Part shown: in pieces, positions 1 through 7,476 of the stretch
Layout of the letters: each line of letters opens with the position of its first letter
Numbering within the stretch: position 1 is the first letter of the stretch
Translations under genes and position numbers: made by a program
Notes under the pieces: model-generated
The model's database searches: none
What the model was told of the DNA's origin: nothing
Seen by the model: only the letters and a program-made list of their open reading frames with translations
Assembly (NCBI GenBank): GCA_963725415.1
Contig: CAVRZY010000188.1
Span: 1-14,227 of the forward strand
Source of the DNA: CAVRZY01 sp963725415
GTDB taxonomy: Bacteria > Acidobacteriota > Terriglobia > Bryobacterales > Bryobacteraceae
Direction of reading: 5' to 3'
DNA length: 14,227 nt

Positions 1-1
1 G

Positions 2-527
2 ATGTATTGCTGGAGAGAGGTTATGCGCTATCTAAAAGATCAGAAACTGACGTATCGCATTGACCGAACCAATTTCAACCTCTCGTTTACCCGCAACAAG
101 ATACGTCGCCAATTAATATCGTACCGGTGTTTCGAAGCCTCAATCCCCGTCTGTCGAACACCTCTTTGGCCTCTCCCGGATCGTTGCCGAAGAAAATAGA
201 TTCATGGACAAGCTAACCGCGCGGGCTCTCAAAGCTACCCTCGACACGGGAAAAAGCGCCATTTCACTTGATTTAAAGCGTATTTTGGTATATAATAAAG
301 CGTTGCAATTGCGCATTATTAAACAGATACTGCCTGAGCGCTGTTCTCTCCGACACGTCCGGTTTCTGCAGGAATGGATACATTCGAACAATCAGCCGGT
401 GATCGCGTTTACCAAGAACTGGCATATACGAAAAAACAAAAATAGGCTCGTTTTTAAAAAAGGTTTCTGCCGAAAAACGGTAGTATACTGTTTTTCAGTT
501 TCGGGAAACGGAGGAAGTTGCGAATGA
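2..527 (+). pseudogene. tilS: tilS 3' fragment, frameshifted (tRNA(Ile)-lysidine synthase)
   Basis: TilS modifies C34 of the AUA-reading tRNA-Ile to lysidine using ATP and lysine in the cytoplasm. Only the 3' part is present and it is broken. Frame 2 gives a TilS-like stretch ending in the conserved TRNKIRRQL motif (to about 115). The reading then moves to VPVFRSLNPRLS (about 120-155), and from about 155 to the frame VEHLFGLSRIVAEEN, which stays open to the TGA at 525-527. Two indels are therefore needed, near 118 and 153. The C-terminal part (about 370-470) has the basic TilS C-terminal style. The stop overlaps the ftsH start as ATGA, and tilS next to ftsH is a known bacterial gene order, which supports both calls. 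GC is far below that of the core. Whether the shifts are read errors or real decay cannot be told from the sequence. Confidence 0.72.
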
Positions 528-1320
528 AAGATAAGAACGTCTTGGGCATTTTCATCTGGGTTGCTGTTTTTGCGATGTTGTTGTTTTCTATCCAGGGTAT
601 CCGCAAAATCGGGATGGAGCAGGAAAGACCGTATTCGCAATTTAAGCAGTATCTTAAGACCAATAAAGTCCAGGAAGTGACGGTTGGCCCGGATATTTAT
701 CAAAGGCAAGTATACCATGCCCAACGGCGTCATCATGAACTTTAAAACGTCTCCCTGCCGCATTCCGAGCTCGTTGACGAGCTGGAAAAATATAACGTTG
801 CCCAGTTCTCCGGCCTAAATTGAGCGCAACTGGATCATGGCGCTTTTGCTTACGGGGACCGATGATCCTGCTCATCGTGTTCTGGCTGTGGATGATACGC
901 GGCATGCAGACCGGCGGCAAACAGGTCATGGCATTCGGCCCGAGCAAAGGCCAAACTCCAATCAACGAAAAAAACAAAAATAACCTTTGTCGATGTCGCC
1001 GGCTGCGACGAAGCGAAAGAGGAGCTTAAGGAGATTGTCGAATTCCTGAAAGACCCGGAAAAATTCCAGAAACTCGGCGGAAAGATTCCCTAAAGGGGTT
1101 CTCGTGTACGGCGCTCCGGTACTGGGAAGACCCTGCTTGCCAAGGCGGTCGCGGGAGAGGCGGGCGTGCCGTTTTTTTCATCCAGCGGCTCGGAATTTGT
1201 CGAGATGTTTGTCGGGGTTGGCGCCTTGCGCGTGCGCGACCTGTTTGATCAGGGCAGACGCAGCGCGCCGTGCCTGCTGTTTATCGATGAGATAGACGCG
1301 GTTGGCCCGCACCGTTTCGC
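524..1320 (+). pseudogene. ftsH: ftsH 5' fragment, multiply frameshifted and joined to msbA
   Basis: FtsH is a membrane-anchored AAA+ zinc metalloprotease. ATG 524 has GGAGG at 511-515, eight bases upstream. The first frame gives a cytosolic tip and TM1 (FIWVAVFAMLLF), then the periplasmic part until a shift near 700. TM2 (MILLIVFWLWMI, about 863-900) and GMQTGGKQVMAFG follow in another frame. TFVDVAGCDEAKEEL is reached only after removing one A from the A-run near 973-977. There is an extra T near 1091 (ccctaaagg), and a G is missing from the Walker A region near 1123. The last frame reads FFSSSGSEFVEMFVGVGA and the Walker B region FIDEIDAVG (to about 1303). The rest of the AAA domain and the whole protease domain (HEXXH) are absent, because the frame runs into an ABC transporter. 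Protein-level conservation despite many indels points to sequencing error or very recent decay. Confidence 0.8.
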
Positions 1321-2851
1321 CGGAATCGGGAACTACCTGGTGAACTACGTGGGCTTCTCGGCCATCACGGACGTGCGGCAGCGGGTGTTCGAGAAGGTGC
1401 TGCGGCAGGGCGCGCAGTTTTTCGAGATCCACTCGACGGGGCGGCTGATGTCGTCGATCATGAACGACATCGAGAAGATCCAGGTGGCGACCTCGCACAT
1501 GCTGGCGGACTGGCTGCGGCAGTCGTTCACGGTGCTGGGGCTGCTGTGCGTGCTGCTGGCCATGGACTGGAAGCTGGCCATCATCAGCCTGACGCTGTTT
1601 CCGTTCGTGCTGTGGCCGACGGCGCGGATCGGGAGGCGGATCCGACGGACGACCCGGCGGGCGCAGGACGAGACGGCGGAGCTGAACCAGATCCTGCAGG
1701 AGACGCTGAGCGGGCACCAGGTGGTGAAGGCCTTCGGGGCGGAGGAGTACGAAGGGCGGCGGTTCCGGGCGGCGGCGCGGCGGCTGCGGGCCAGCAACCT
1801 GCGCTACGTGGCGCAGCAGGCGCTGGCCTCTCCGCTGATCGAATTCTTCGGGGCGGTGACGATCGTGGGGCTGCTGACGTACGCGCGGGGGCAGATCAAA
1901 GCGGGCGCCATGTCGGAGGGGGCGTTCATCAGCTTCGTGTTCGCGCTCCTGATGCTGTACGAGCCGGTGAAGCGGCTGACGGGGATTCACAACATCTTCC
2001 AGCAGGCCCTGGGGGCCTCGCAGAAAGTGCTGGAGTACCTGGACCGGCTTGCGGAGATCAGGGACAAGCCGGGGGCGCGGCGGCTGACGGGGTTTCGGGA
2101 GTCGATCGTGTTCGACCAGGTGGATTTCCGGTATCCCAGCTCGCCGGACGGATTCCTGCTGCGGGGGATCGAGCTGGAGGTGAAGGCAGGAGACGTGGTG
2201 GCGCTGGTGGGGCCGAGCGGGGCGGGCAAGACCACGCTGGTGAACCTGGTGCCGCGGTTTTACGACGTGACCAGCGGGGCGGTCTTGGTGGACGGCGCGA
2301 ACGTGCGGGACCTGGAGCTAGCCTCGCTGCGGGGGAAGATCGGGATCGTGGCGCAGGACACTTTCCTGTTCAATGATACGGCGGCCAACAACATCCGGTA
2401 CGGGAAGCCGCAGGCGGCCGAGGAGGCGGTGCGGGCGGCGGCGCGCAACGCCATGGCGGAGGAGTTTATTCTGCAACTTCCGCAGGGCTACCAGACGGTG
2501 ATCGGGGAACGGGGAGTGAAGCTGAGCGGGGGGCAGCGGCAGCGGATCGCCATCGCGCGGGCGCTGCTGAAGGACGCGCCGGTGCTGATCCTGGACGAAG
2601 CGACCTCCCACCTGGATACGGAATCGGAGCTGCTGGTGCAGCGGGCGCTGGCCAACCTGATCGTGAACCGGACGGTGATCGTGATCGCGCACCGGCTCTC
2701 GACGGTGCGGCGGGCGGACAAGATCGTGGTGCTGGACCAGGGTCGGATCACGGAGATGGGCCGGCACGAGGAACTGGTGAACGGCGGAGGGGTGTACCAG
2801 CGGCTGCACGAGCTGCAATTCCTGGAAGGAGACCAGTTGGTGACGCTATGA
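1321..2851 (+). CDS. msbA: MsbA-type lipid A/ABC exporter, 5' truncated (fused to ftsH remnant)
   Basis: This is a half-size ABC exporter (membrane domain plus ATPase) of the MsbA family, expected to flip a lipid or lipid A core across the inner membrane as a homodimer. It is recognisable from GIGNYLVNYVG onward. The coupling region EIHSTGRLMSSIMNDI, several membrane helices and the coupling motif LSGHQVVKAFGAE follow. In the ATPase domain I see Walker A GPSGAGKT (2210-2233), Q-loop AQDTFLF, signature LSGGQ (2522-2536), Walker B LILDEAT with D-loop SHLD, and H-loop AHRLST. About 510 residues remain; the family is near 580-600, so roughly the first 70 residues, with TM1 and part of TM2, are missing. 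The frame stays open upstream to 1166 only because it runs into ftsH sequence, so no native start exists here. The 3' end overlaps yicC by ATGA. Confidence 0.88.
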
Positions 2852-3738
2852 GCGTGCGGAGCATGACGGGATACGCGCGGGTACGGAAGCCGCTGGGGAC
2901 GGGCGAGCTGGTGGCCAGCGTGAAGAGCGTGAACCACCGGGGCCTGGACGTGCACTTCCAGATGCCGCCGGAGCTGGAGGTCTTTGAGAACGCGATGCGG
3001 GCGGCGGTCAAGCAGAGGGTGGCGCGGGGACATTTGCAGGTCCGGGTGAGAGCGTCGAACACGCAGCAAGGGGCGCCGGCAGTGGTAAACCAGGCCCTGC
3101 TGGAAACGTACTTGACGGCGTTTCGCAGGGTGTCGGCCATCCACGGCCTGGGGGCGCAGCCGGATCTGAATGCGGCCTTCCACATTCCGGGCATGTTGGA
3201 AGCAGGGGAGGCGGAGCCGAACCCGGAAATGGAGGCGCTGCTGGTCGAGGCGCTGGAGAAGTGTCTGGCATCGCTGAACGAGTTTCGGGAGCGGGAAGGC
3301 GGGGAGATGGCGGCGGAGATCCGCTCCCGCAATGCGGTGGTTCGCGAGTGCGTGCGGCGCATGGAGGAGATCCGGTCGCAGGCGGTTCCAGCGCTGGAAG
3401 CCCGGCTGAGGGAGCGGCTGGGGGAGCTGCTGAAGGAGGCGGCCCTCGATCCGCAGCGGCTGGCGCAGGAGGCGGCCTTTCTGGCGGATCGCAGCGACAT
3501 CAGCGAGGAGCTGACGCGCTTGAAGGTGCATGCCGGGCAGATCGAGGAACTGCTGAAGGGCAGCGAGGAAGTGGGCAAGAAGCTGGATTTCCTGTTGCAG
3601 GAGATGCAGCGCGAGACCAACACCATTCTCTCGAAGGCCCTGGGAGTGGGAGAGCTGGGGCTGGCCATCACCGAGCTGGCGCTGAGGGCGAAATCGGAGA
3701 TCGAGAAGATACGGGAGCAGGCGGGGAACCTGGAGTGA
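2848..3738 (+). CDS. yicC: YicC family endoribonuclease
   Basis: The protein has 296 residues, the usual length of the family, which in E. coli is an endoribonuclease involved in sRNA/mRNA turnover. The N-terminal YicC domain opens with the family motif RSMTGYARV and has VKSVNHRGLDVHF soon after. The C-terminal DUF1732 domain ends with ETNTILSKA and SEIEKIREQAGNLE, the family hallmark. A central charged helical stretch (about residues 135-200) fits the known elongated shape. ATG 2848 overlaps the msbA stop (ATGA), so translation is probably coupled; AAGGAG lies at about 2825-2830, rather far upstream. The yicC-gmk-rpoZ-coaBC order is widespread in bacteria. The frame is intact. Confidence 0.93.
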   Translation: MSVRSMTGYARVRKPLGTGELVASVKSVNHRGLDVHFQMPPELEVFENAMRAAVKQRVARGHLQVRVRASNTQQGAPAVVNQALLETYLTAFRRVSAIHGLGAQPDLNAAFHIPGMLEAGEAEPNPEMEALLVEALEKCLASLNEFREREGGEMAAEIRSRNAVVRECVRRMEEIRSQAVPALEARLRERLGELLKEAALDPQRLAQEAAFLADRSDISEELTRLKVHAGQIEELLKGSEEVGKKLDFLLQEMQRETNTILSKALGVGELGLAITELALRAKSEIEKIREQAGNLE

Positions 3739-3769
3739 GAAATCAAAAGGCCAGAGGCCAAGGGCAAAA

Positions 3770-4393
3770 ATGAGTCTGGTGGTGGTTGTTTCGGGGGCGT
3801 CGGGGTCGGGGAAATCGACGCTGGTGGGGCGGTTGTTGAAGGCCCACCCGGAGCTGATGTTTTCGGTTTCTCATACCACGCGGCCGCCGCGCGGGGGGGA
3901 GCGGCAGGATGAGAGCTACCGCTACGTTTCGAGGGAAGAGTTTGAGGCGCGGATTGCGGGGGGCGAGTTTCTGGAATGGGCGGAGGTGTTTGAGAACTAC
4001 TATGGGACGCACCGCAGCGAGGTGGAGCGGGCGCGGGCCCAGGGGCGGGACCTGGTACTCGACATCGACGTGCAGGGTGCGCGACAATTGAAGAGTAAGA
4101 TCCCGGATGCAGTGAGCATCTTTGTCCTTGCTCCCTCCCGCGAGGCTCTCGAGAAGCGATTGCGCGCGCGCTCGGAGGATTCCGAGGAAGCCATCGCGCG
4201 CCGGCTGCGAGACGCGGCGAGGGAGATCGAGCAGTCCGAAGCGTACGACTACGTGGTGATCAACCGGGAGATCGAGCCAGCGGTGGAGACACTGGCCGCG
4301 ATCATCGAGGCGGAACGGGTCCGCCGGACCAGGATGGAGGAGGAGATTCGGCCAATCCTGGAGACGTTTAGGGAGGATTCCGAAGGGGTTTGA
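3770..4393 (+). CDS. gmk: Guanylate kinase
   Basis: Transfers phosphate from ATP to GMP to make GDP in purine nucleotide synthesis and recycling. The 207-residue length matches the family. The P-loop GASGSGKST is at residues 9-17. The GMP-binding region has SHTTRPPRGGE (from residue 34) and the tyrosine-rich segment YRYVSREEF. EFLEWAEVF, YYGTHRSEVE and the Walker B-like DLVLDIDVQGA follow, then the lid with RLRARSEDSEEAI. ATG 3770 is preceded by AAGGG at about 3757-3763. The gene sits 31 bp after yicC and 4 bp before rpoZ, so all three are probably co-transcribed. Codon choice changes from G-ending in the first half to more C-ending after about 4,060, a mild mosaic look without a broken motif. 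Confidence 0.96.
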   Translation: MSLVVVVSGASGSGKSTLVGRLLKAHPELMFSVSHTTRPPRGGERQDESYRYVSREEFEARIAGGEFLEWAEVFENYYGTHRSEVERARAQGRDLVLDIDVQGARQLKSKIPDAVSIFVLAPSREALEKRLRARSEDSEEAIARRLRDAAREIEQSEAYDYVVINREIEPAVETLAAIIEAERVRRTRMEEEIRPILETFREDSEGV

Positions 4394-4397
4394 ACTG

Positions 4398-4637
4398 ATG
4401 GCTGAGAGTGTGCAGAGGAATAACATCGTGGCGGCAATTCCGGACGATCCGGAGCAGAGCACTTATCGATTCATCATTGTTGCCGCCAAGCGGGCGCGGC
4501 AGCTACAGGGGGGCGCGCGTCCGGTTCTGCCGACGACGTCCAAGAAACCGACGGTGACGGCGATGGAGGAAGTGCGGCGGGGCCTGGTCAAATACGAGGA
4601 TGGGGGGCCGGCGGCGCCGGCCTCCGGGAACGTCTAA
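4398..4637 (+). CDS. rpoZ: DNA-directed RNA polymerase omega subunit
   Basis: A 79-residue small protein that binds beta-prime and helps assemble RNA polymerase. The two conserved blocks are visible: RFIIVAAKRARQLQ (about residues 24-37), and TVTAMEEVRRGLVKY (about residues 52-66), corresponding to the omega motif that follows a KPT segment. A short Pro/Ala-rich tail closes the protein. The start lies 4 bp after the gmk stop with no clear Shine-Dalgarno, so it probably depends on readthrough ribosomes from gmk. Omega directly after gmk is a classical arrangement, in which ppGpp-related and nucleotide genes often cluster. Confidence 0.93.
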   Translation: MAESVQRNNIVAAIPDDPEQSTYRFIIVAAKRARQLQGGARPVLPTTSKKPTVTAMEEVRRGLVKYEDGGPAAPASGNV

Positions 4638-4670
4638 TGAGGCTTGCAGAATACAGTGACAAATCCCGAT

Positions 4671-4786
4671 GTGGCGCAGGCACTCTGCCTGCCGCGCCGA
4701 GACTCATCTCGGCGCTTCCGCTTGCTTTTCCACGCGGCTCAAGAGCCGACATGAGTGTCGGCTCGGCAGGCTGAAGCCCGCGCCAC
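4671..4786. repeat. Compound palindromic (REP-like, cruciform-capable) element between rpoZ and coaBC
   Basis: An outer imperfect inverted repeat pairs 4671-4693 (begins GTGGCGCAGG) with 4765-4786 (ends CGCGCCAC). Inside are two perfect hairpins, each with a 9-bp stem and 4-base loop: 4694-4702/4707-4715 (gcgccgaga ... tctcggcgc) and 4743-4751/4756-4764 (gagccgaca ... tgtcggctc). A short ccgc/gcgg pair (4718-4721 with 4734-4737) can form between them. The first hairpin abuts the left outer arm and the second abuts the right outer arm, giving a cloverleaf when folded. The layout resembles non-autonomous REP/BIME elements moved by TnpA-REP (RAYT) transposases. No such transposase is in the window. 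As RNA it would fold inside the operon transcript and could affect stability or partial termination; there is no T-run. Confidence 0.8.
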
Positions 4787-4843
4787 CTCGGCAGCGTGCT
4801 GTCACCCAATTACGCGAGCCTCAGTAAGAGGGCAAGCTGGAGC

Positions 4844-6040
4844 ATGTCCCACTCAGTCGCGCTGGGGATTGGCGGCGGGATCGCGGCGTATAAAGCTGCG
4901 GAGCTGGCGCGTCTGCTGGCGGAGCGCGGGCTGCGCGTGCAGGTGGTGATGACGAAGGCGGCGCAGGAGTTCGTGCGGCCGCTGACGTTCGGGGCGCTGA
5001 CGGGCCGCAAGGCCATCACCGACCTGTTCTCGGGGGAGGCCACCGAGCACATCTCGGTGGCGCAGGAGAGCGAGCTGCTGGTGGTAGCGCCGGCCACGGC
5101 AGACCTGCTGGCGAAATTCGCGCACGGGCTGGCGGATGACTTTCTGACGACCATGTACCTGGCGTTCACGGGGCCGGTGGTGCTGGCGCCGTCGATGAAC
5201 AGCCACATGTGGAACCATGCGGCCACGCAGCAGAATCTGGAGGTGCTGCGGGGGCGCGGGCACACGATGGTGGGGCCGGAGGAAGGGCCGCTGGCGTGCG
5301 GGATGGTGGGGCCGGGGCGGCTGGCGGCGCCGGAGCGGATCGCGGAGGTGGTCGTTGCGGCGCTGGAGCGGCGGCGGGACCTCGAAGGCGAGACGGTGCT
5401 GGTGACGGCGGGGCCGACGCAGGAGCCGCTGGATGCGGTGCGGTTCATCTCCAACCGCTCCAGCGGGAAGATGGGCTACGCGCTGGCAGAGGCGGCGGCG
5501 GCGCGAGGGGCGAAAGTGATCCTGGTGAGCGGGCCGGTGAGCCTGGCGGCCCCGGCCGGAGCCACCATCATCCGGGTGCAGACGGCCGAGGAGATGCGAG
5601 CCGCGGTCCTCGATCACCTGGAGCAGGCCAGCATCATTGTGAAGGCGGCGGCGGTGGCGGACTACCATGTGCCCCAGGCGCCGCAGCAGAAGATCAAGAA
5701 GACCGCCGCGCGGCTGTCTCTGGAGCTGGAGCCGACCCCGGACATCCTGGCGGAGGTGGGTCGCAAGAAGGGGAACCGGCTGCTGGTGGGGTTCGCGGCG
5801 GAGACCCAGGACCTGGTCGCGGAGTGCCGGCGCAAGCTCGTCGCGAAGCACTGCGACATGGTGGCAGGCAACCGGGTGGACCGCCAGGGTGTGGGATTTG
5901 GATCCGAGGAGAACGAGCTGACGCTGGTTCTGAGGACTGGGGAGACGGTGGAGTTGGGGCGCGCCCGGAAGCGGGAACTGGCCGACCGAATACTTGACGA
6001 GGCGCTTAAGTTGCGGGTTGCCCTCCAGGCCGCGCCATGA
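4844..6040 (+). CDS. coaBC: Bifunctional phosphopantothenoylcysteine decarboxylase / phosphopantothenate-cysteine ligase
   Basis: Makes 4'-phosphopantetheine for coenzyme A: CoaB joins cysteine to phosphopantothenate and CoaC decarboxylates the product with FMN. The CoaC half (residues 1 to about 180) has GIGGGIAAYK at 8-17, the catalytic His69 in TEHIS, PSMN at 116-119 (usually PAMN), and the flap cysteine Cys152 in ACGMVGPGRL. The CoaB half (about 185-398) has VTAGPTQEPLD, ISNRSSGKMG (202-211), KAAAVADY and a lysine-rich KIKK (283-286). I chose ATG 4844 (MSHSVALG) with AAGAGGG at 4826-4832, giving 398 residues, the family's length. The frame is also open from GTG 4796, which would add 16 uncharacteristic residues. 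The stop overlaps the next start (ATGA). Confidence 0.96.
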   Translation: MSHSVALGIGGGIAAYKAAELARLLAERGLRVQVVMTKAAQEFVRPLTFGALTGRKAITDLFSGEATEHISVAQESELLVVAPATADLLAKFAHGLADDFLTTMYLAFTGPVVLAPSMNSHMWNHAATQQNLEVLRGRGHTMVGPEEGPLACGMVGPGRLAAPERIAEVVVAALERRRDLEGETVLVTAGPTQEPLDAVRFISNRSSGKMGYALAEAAAARGAKVILVSGPVSLAAPAGATIIRVQTAEEMRAAVLDHLEQASIIVKAAAVADYHVPQAPQQKIKKTAARLSLELEPTPDILAEVGRKKGNRLLVGFAAETQDLVAECRRKLVAKHCDMVAGNRVDRQGVGFGSEENELTLVLRTGETVELGRARKRELADRILDEALKLRVALQAAP

Positions 6041-6714
6041 ATTCGGAGTTGCTGCGCCAGTACCTGGGCTACTACCAGGATCTGGGTGTGCGGACGCTGT
6101 ACCGGCGGAAAACGACGCTGGCAGGTCCTGGGCCTGCCCTACTGGAATCGCTCGAGCAGATCCGGCAAGACCTGGGGGACTGCCGGCGGTGCCGGCTGCA
6201 CGCGGGACGCACGAAGATCGTCTTTGGGGTGGGCAATCCGCGGGCCAAGCTAGTGTTTGTGGGGGAGGGGCCTGGGGCAGATGAAGACGCGCAGGGGTTG
6301 CCGTTCGTGGGGCGGGCGGGCCAACTGCTGACGCAGATGATCGAGGGGACGGCGCGGAGGGAAGGCATCGCGCTGGAGCGGAAAGACGTCTACATCTGCA
6401 ACGTGGTGAAGTGCCGGCCGCCGGAGAACCGGACGCCGGAGCCGGACGAAATGGAAATCTGCGGGCAGTTTCTGTTCCGGCAGCTCGTAGCGCTGAATCC
6501 CAAAGCGATTTGCGCGCTCGGGGCGACGGCGGTCAAAGCGCTGCTGGGCAGGAAAGAAGGGGTCACCCGGATGCGGGGCAACTGGTATAAGTGGCGGGAG
6601 ATCCCCGTCATGGTGACCTATCATCCCTCTTACTTGTTGCGACCCTACAACCAGAACGCCAAGCGCGAGGCGTGGGAGGACTTGAAAAAAGCCCTGCACT
6701 ACGTCTATGACTGA
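6037..6714 (+). CDS. Family 4 uracil-DNA glycosylase (4Fe-4S)
   Basis: Removes uracil from DNA to start base-excision repair. 225 residues. Iron-sulfur ligands fit Cys49 and Cys52 (CRRC), Cys126 (VKCRPPENRTPE) and Cys142, the family-4 pattern. Motif A is GEGPGADED (77-84), the uracil pocket follows with GLPFVGRAGQLL, and the late motif HPSYLLR (from 196) provides the catalytic-loop His. An N-terminal extension of about 40 residues precedes the first cysteine. ATG 6037 overlaps the coaBC stop by ATGA, indicating translational coupling. Family-4 enzymes are common in thermophiles and in several GC-rich mesophilic phyla, so presence here is unremarkable. Confidence 0.94.
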   Translation: MNSELLRQYLGYYQDLGVRTLYRRKTTLAGPGPALLESLEQIRQDLGDCRRCRLHAGRTKIVFGVGNPRAKLVFVGEGPGADEDAQGLPFVGRAGQLLTQMIEGTARREGIALERKDVYICNVVKCRPPENRTPEPDEMEICGQFLFRQLVALNPKAICALGATAVKALLGRKEGVTRMRGNWYKWREIPVMVTYHPSYLLRPYNQNAKREAWEDLKKALHYVYD

Positions 6715-6822
6715 GCGCTGGTTCTGGCCTCTCACCGTCCTGCTGCCGCCAGCCGCTGGCCAATCCGCCCGCTCGGGCTCGCGGCTGGGAGGCGGGCGCG
6801 GTAAGATAGAGTTCTTCTTTCA

Positions 6823-7476
6823 GTGGCTAGCCAGCGCGGGATCTTCATCACGTTTGAAGGAATAGACGGCTGCGGGAAAACGACCCAGATGCGAATGCTG
6901 GGGGAGCGACTGCGGGAGGAGGGGTACCAGGTGATGGAGACGGCCGAGCCTGGGGGTACACCGATCGGGATGCAGATCCGGCGCATCCTGCTGGACTCGG
7001 CCAACCAGGAACTGTGCCCGACGGCGGAGCTGCTGCTGTATTTCGCCTGCCGGGCGCAGAACGTGGAGGAGTGGATCCTGCCGGCGCTGGAGAAGGGGGC
7101 GATCGTTCTTTCAGACCGCTTCACGGATTCGACGCTGGTGTACCAAGGGGCGGCGCGGGGGCTGGGAGAGGAGACCGTACGGGTACTGGATGGGATTGCC
7201 TGTCACGGTCTGGTTCCGGATCTGACGGTGCTGGTGGACATCGATCTGGAGACCAGCCTGGGGCGGGCGAAGAACCGCGCGCTGAGCAAATCGGAGACGC
7301 GGATGGACGAGCAGGCGCTGGAATTCCATCGCAAAGCGCGTGAGGCGTACTTGTGGCTGGCAGCGCGAGAACCGCAGCGGTTCCGGATCATCGACGGGCG
7401 GCCGGAGGTGGAGGCGGTGGCGCAGTCGGTTTGGGAAGCGGTGGCGCCGGCGTTGAGGAAGCTCGATGTTTCCTGA
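6823..7476 (+). CDS. tmk: Thymidylate kinase
   Basis: Phosphorylates dTMP to dTDP. The protein has 217 residues. The P-loop is FEGIDGCGKTT (residues 11-21). AEPGGTPIG and the DR motif LSDRFTDSTLVYQG follow; the more common form is SDRY. The lid region then reads KSETRMDEQALEFH and KAREAYLWLA. The only possible start is GTG 6823: a TAA lies in frame at 6802-6804 and no ATG or TTG occurs between. No Shine-Dalgarno is visible; TAAGAT (6802-6807) or TAGAGT (6807-6812) could be a -10 box for a very short leader. The 108 bp after udg may therefore hold its own promoter. The 3' end overlaps holB by 11 bp. Confidence 0.94.
   Translation: MASQRGIFITFEGIDGCGKTTQMRMLGERLREEGYQVMETAEPGGTPIGMQIRRILLDSANQELCPTAELLLYFACRAQNVEEWILPALEKGAIVLSDRFTDSTLVYQGAARGLGEETVRVLDGIACHGLVPDLTVLVDIDLETSLGRAKNRALSKSETRMDEQALEFHRKAREAYLWLAAREPQRFRIIDGRPEVEAVAQSVWEAVAPALRKLDVS

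Noticed and set aside
1166..2851. A single 561-residue AAA/ABC fusion protein
   Set aside because: It lacks the FtsH upstream half and protease and the MsbA N-terminal helices, composition changes at the joint, and the upstream frame is full of indels. It is best read as two unrelated truncated genes.
1178..3531. Long minus-strand frames opposite msbA and yicC
   Set aside because: They are rich in Arg, His, Pro and Gln, have no recognisable motif, and lie exactly opposite well-supported genes.
3770..4393. Intragenic recombination in gmk
   Set aside because: Codon choice does shift from G-ending to C-ending after about 4060, but all motifs and length are normal and the change is mild, so it is noted only as a curiosity.
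6749..6788. Hairpin in the udg-tmk gap (ccagccgc with gcggctgg)
   Set aside because: The stem is only 8 bp with a 24-base loop and no T-run; in such GC-rich sequence this is weak support for a terminator or regulatory element.
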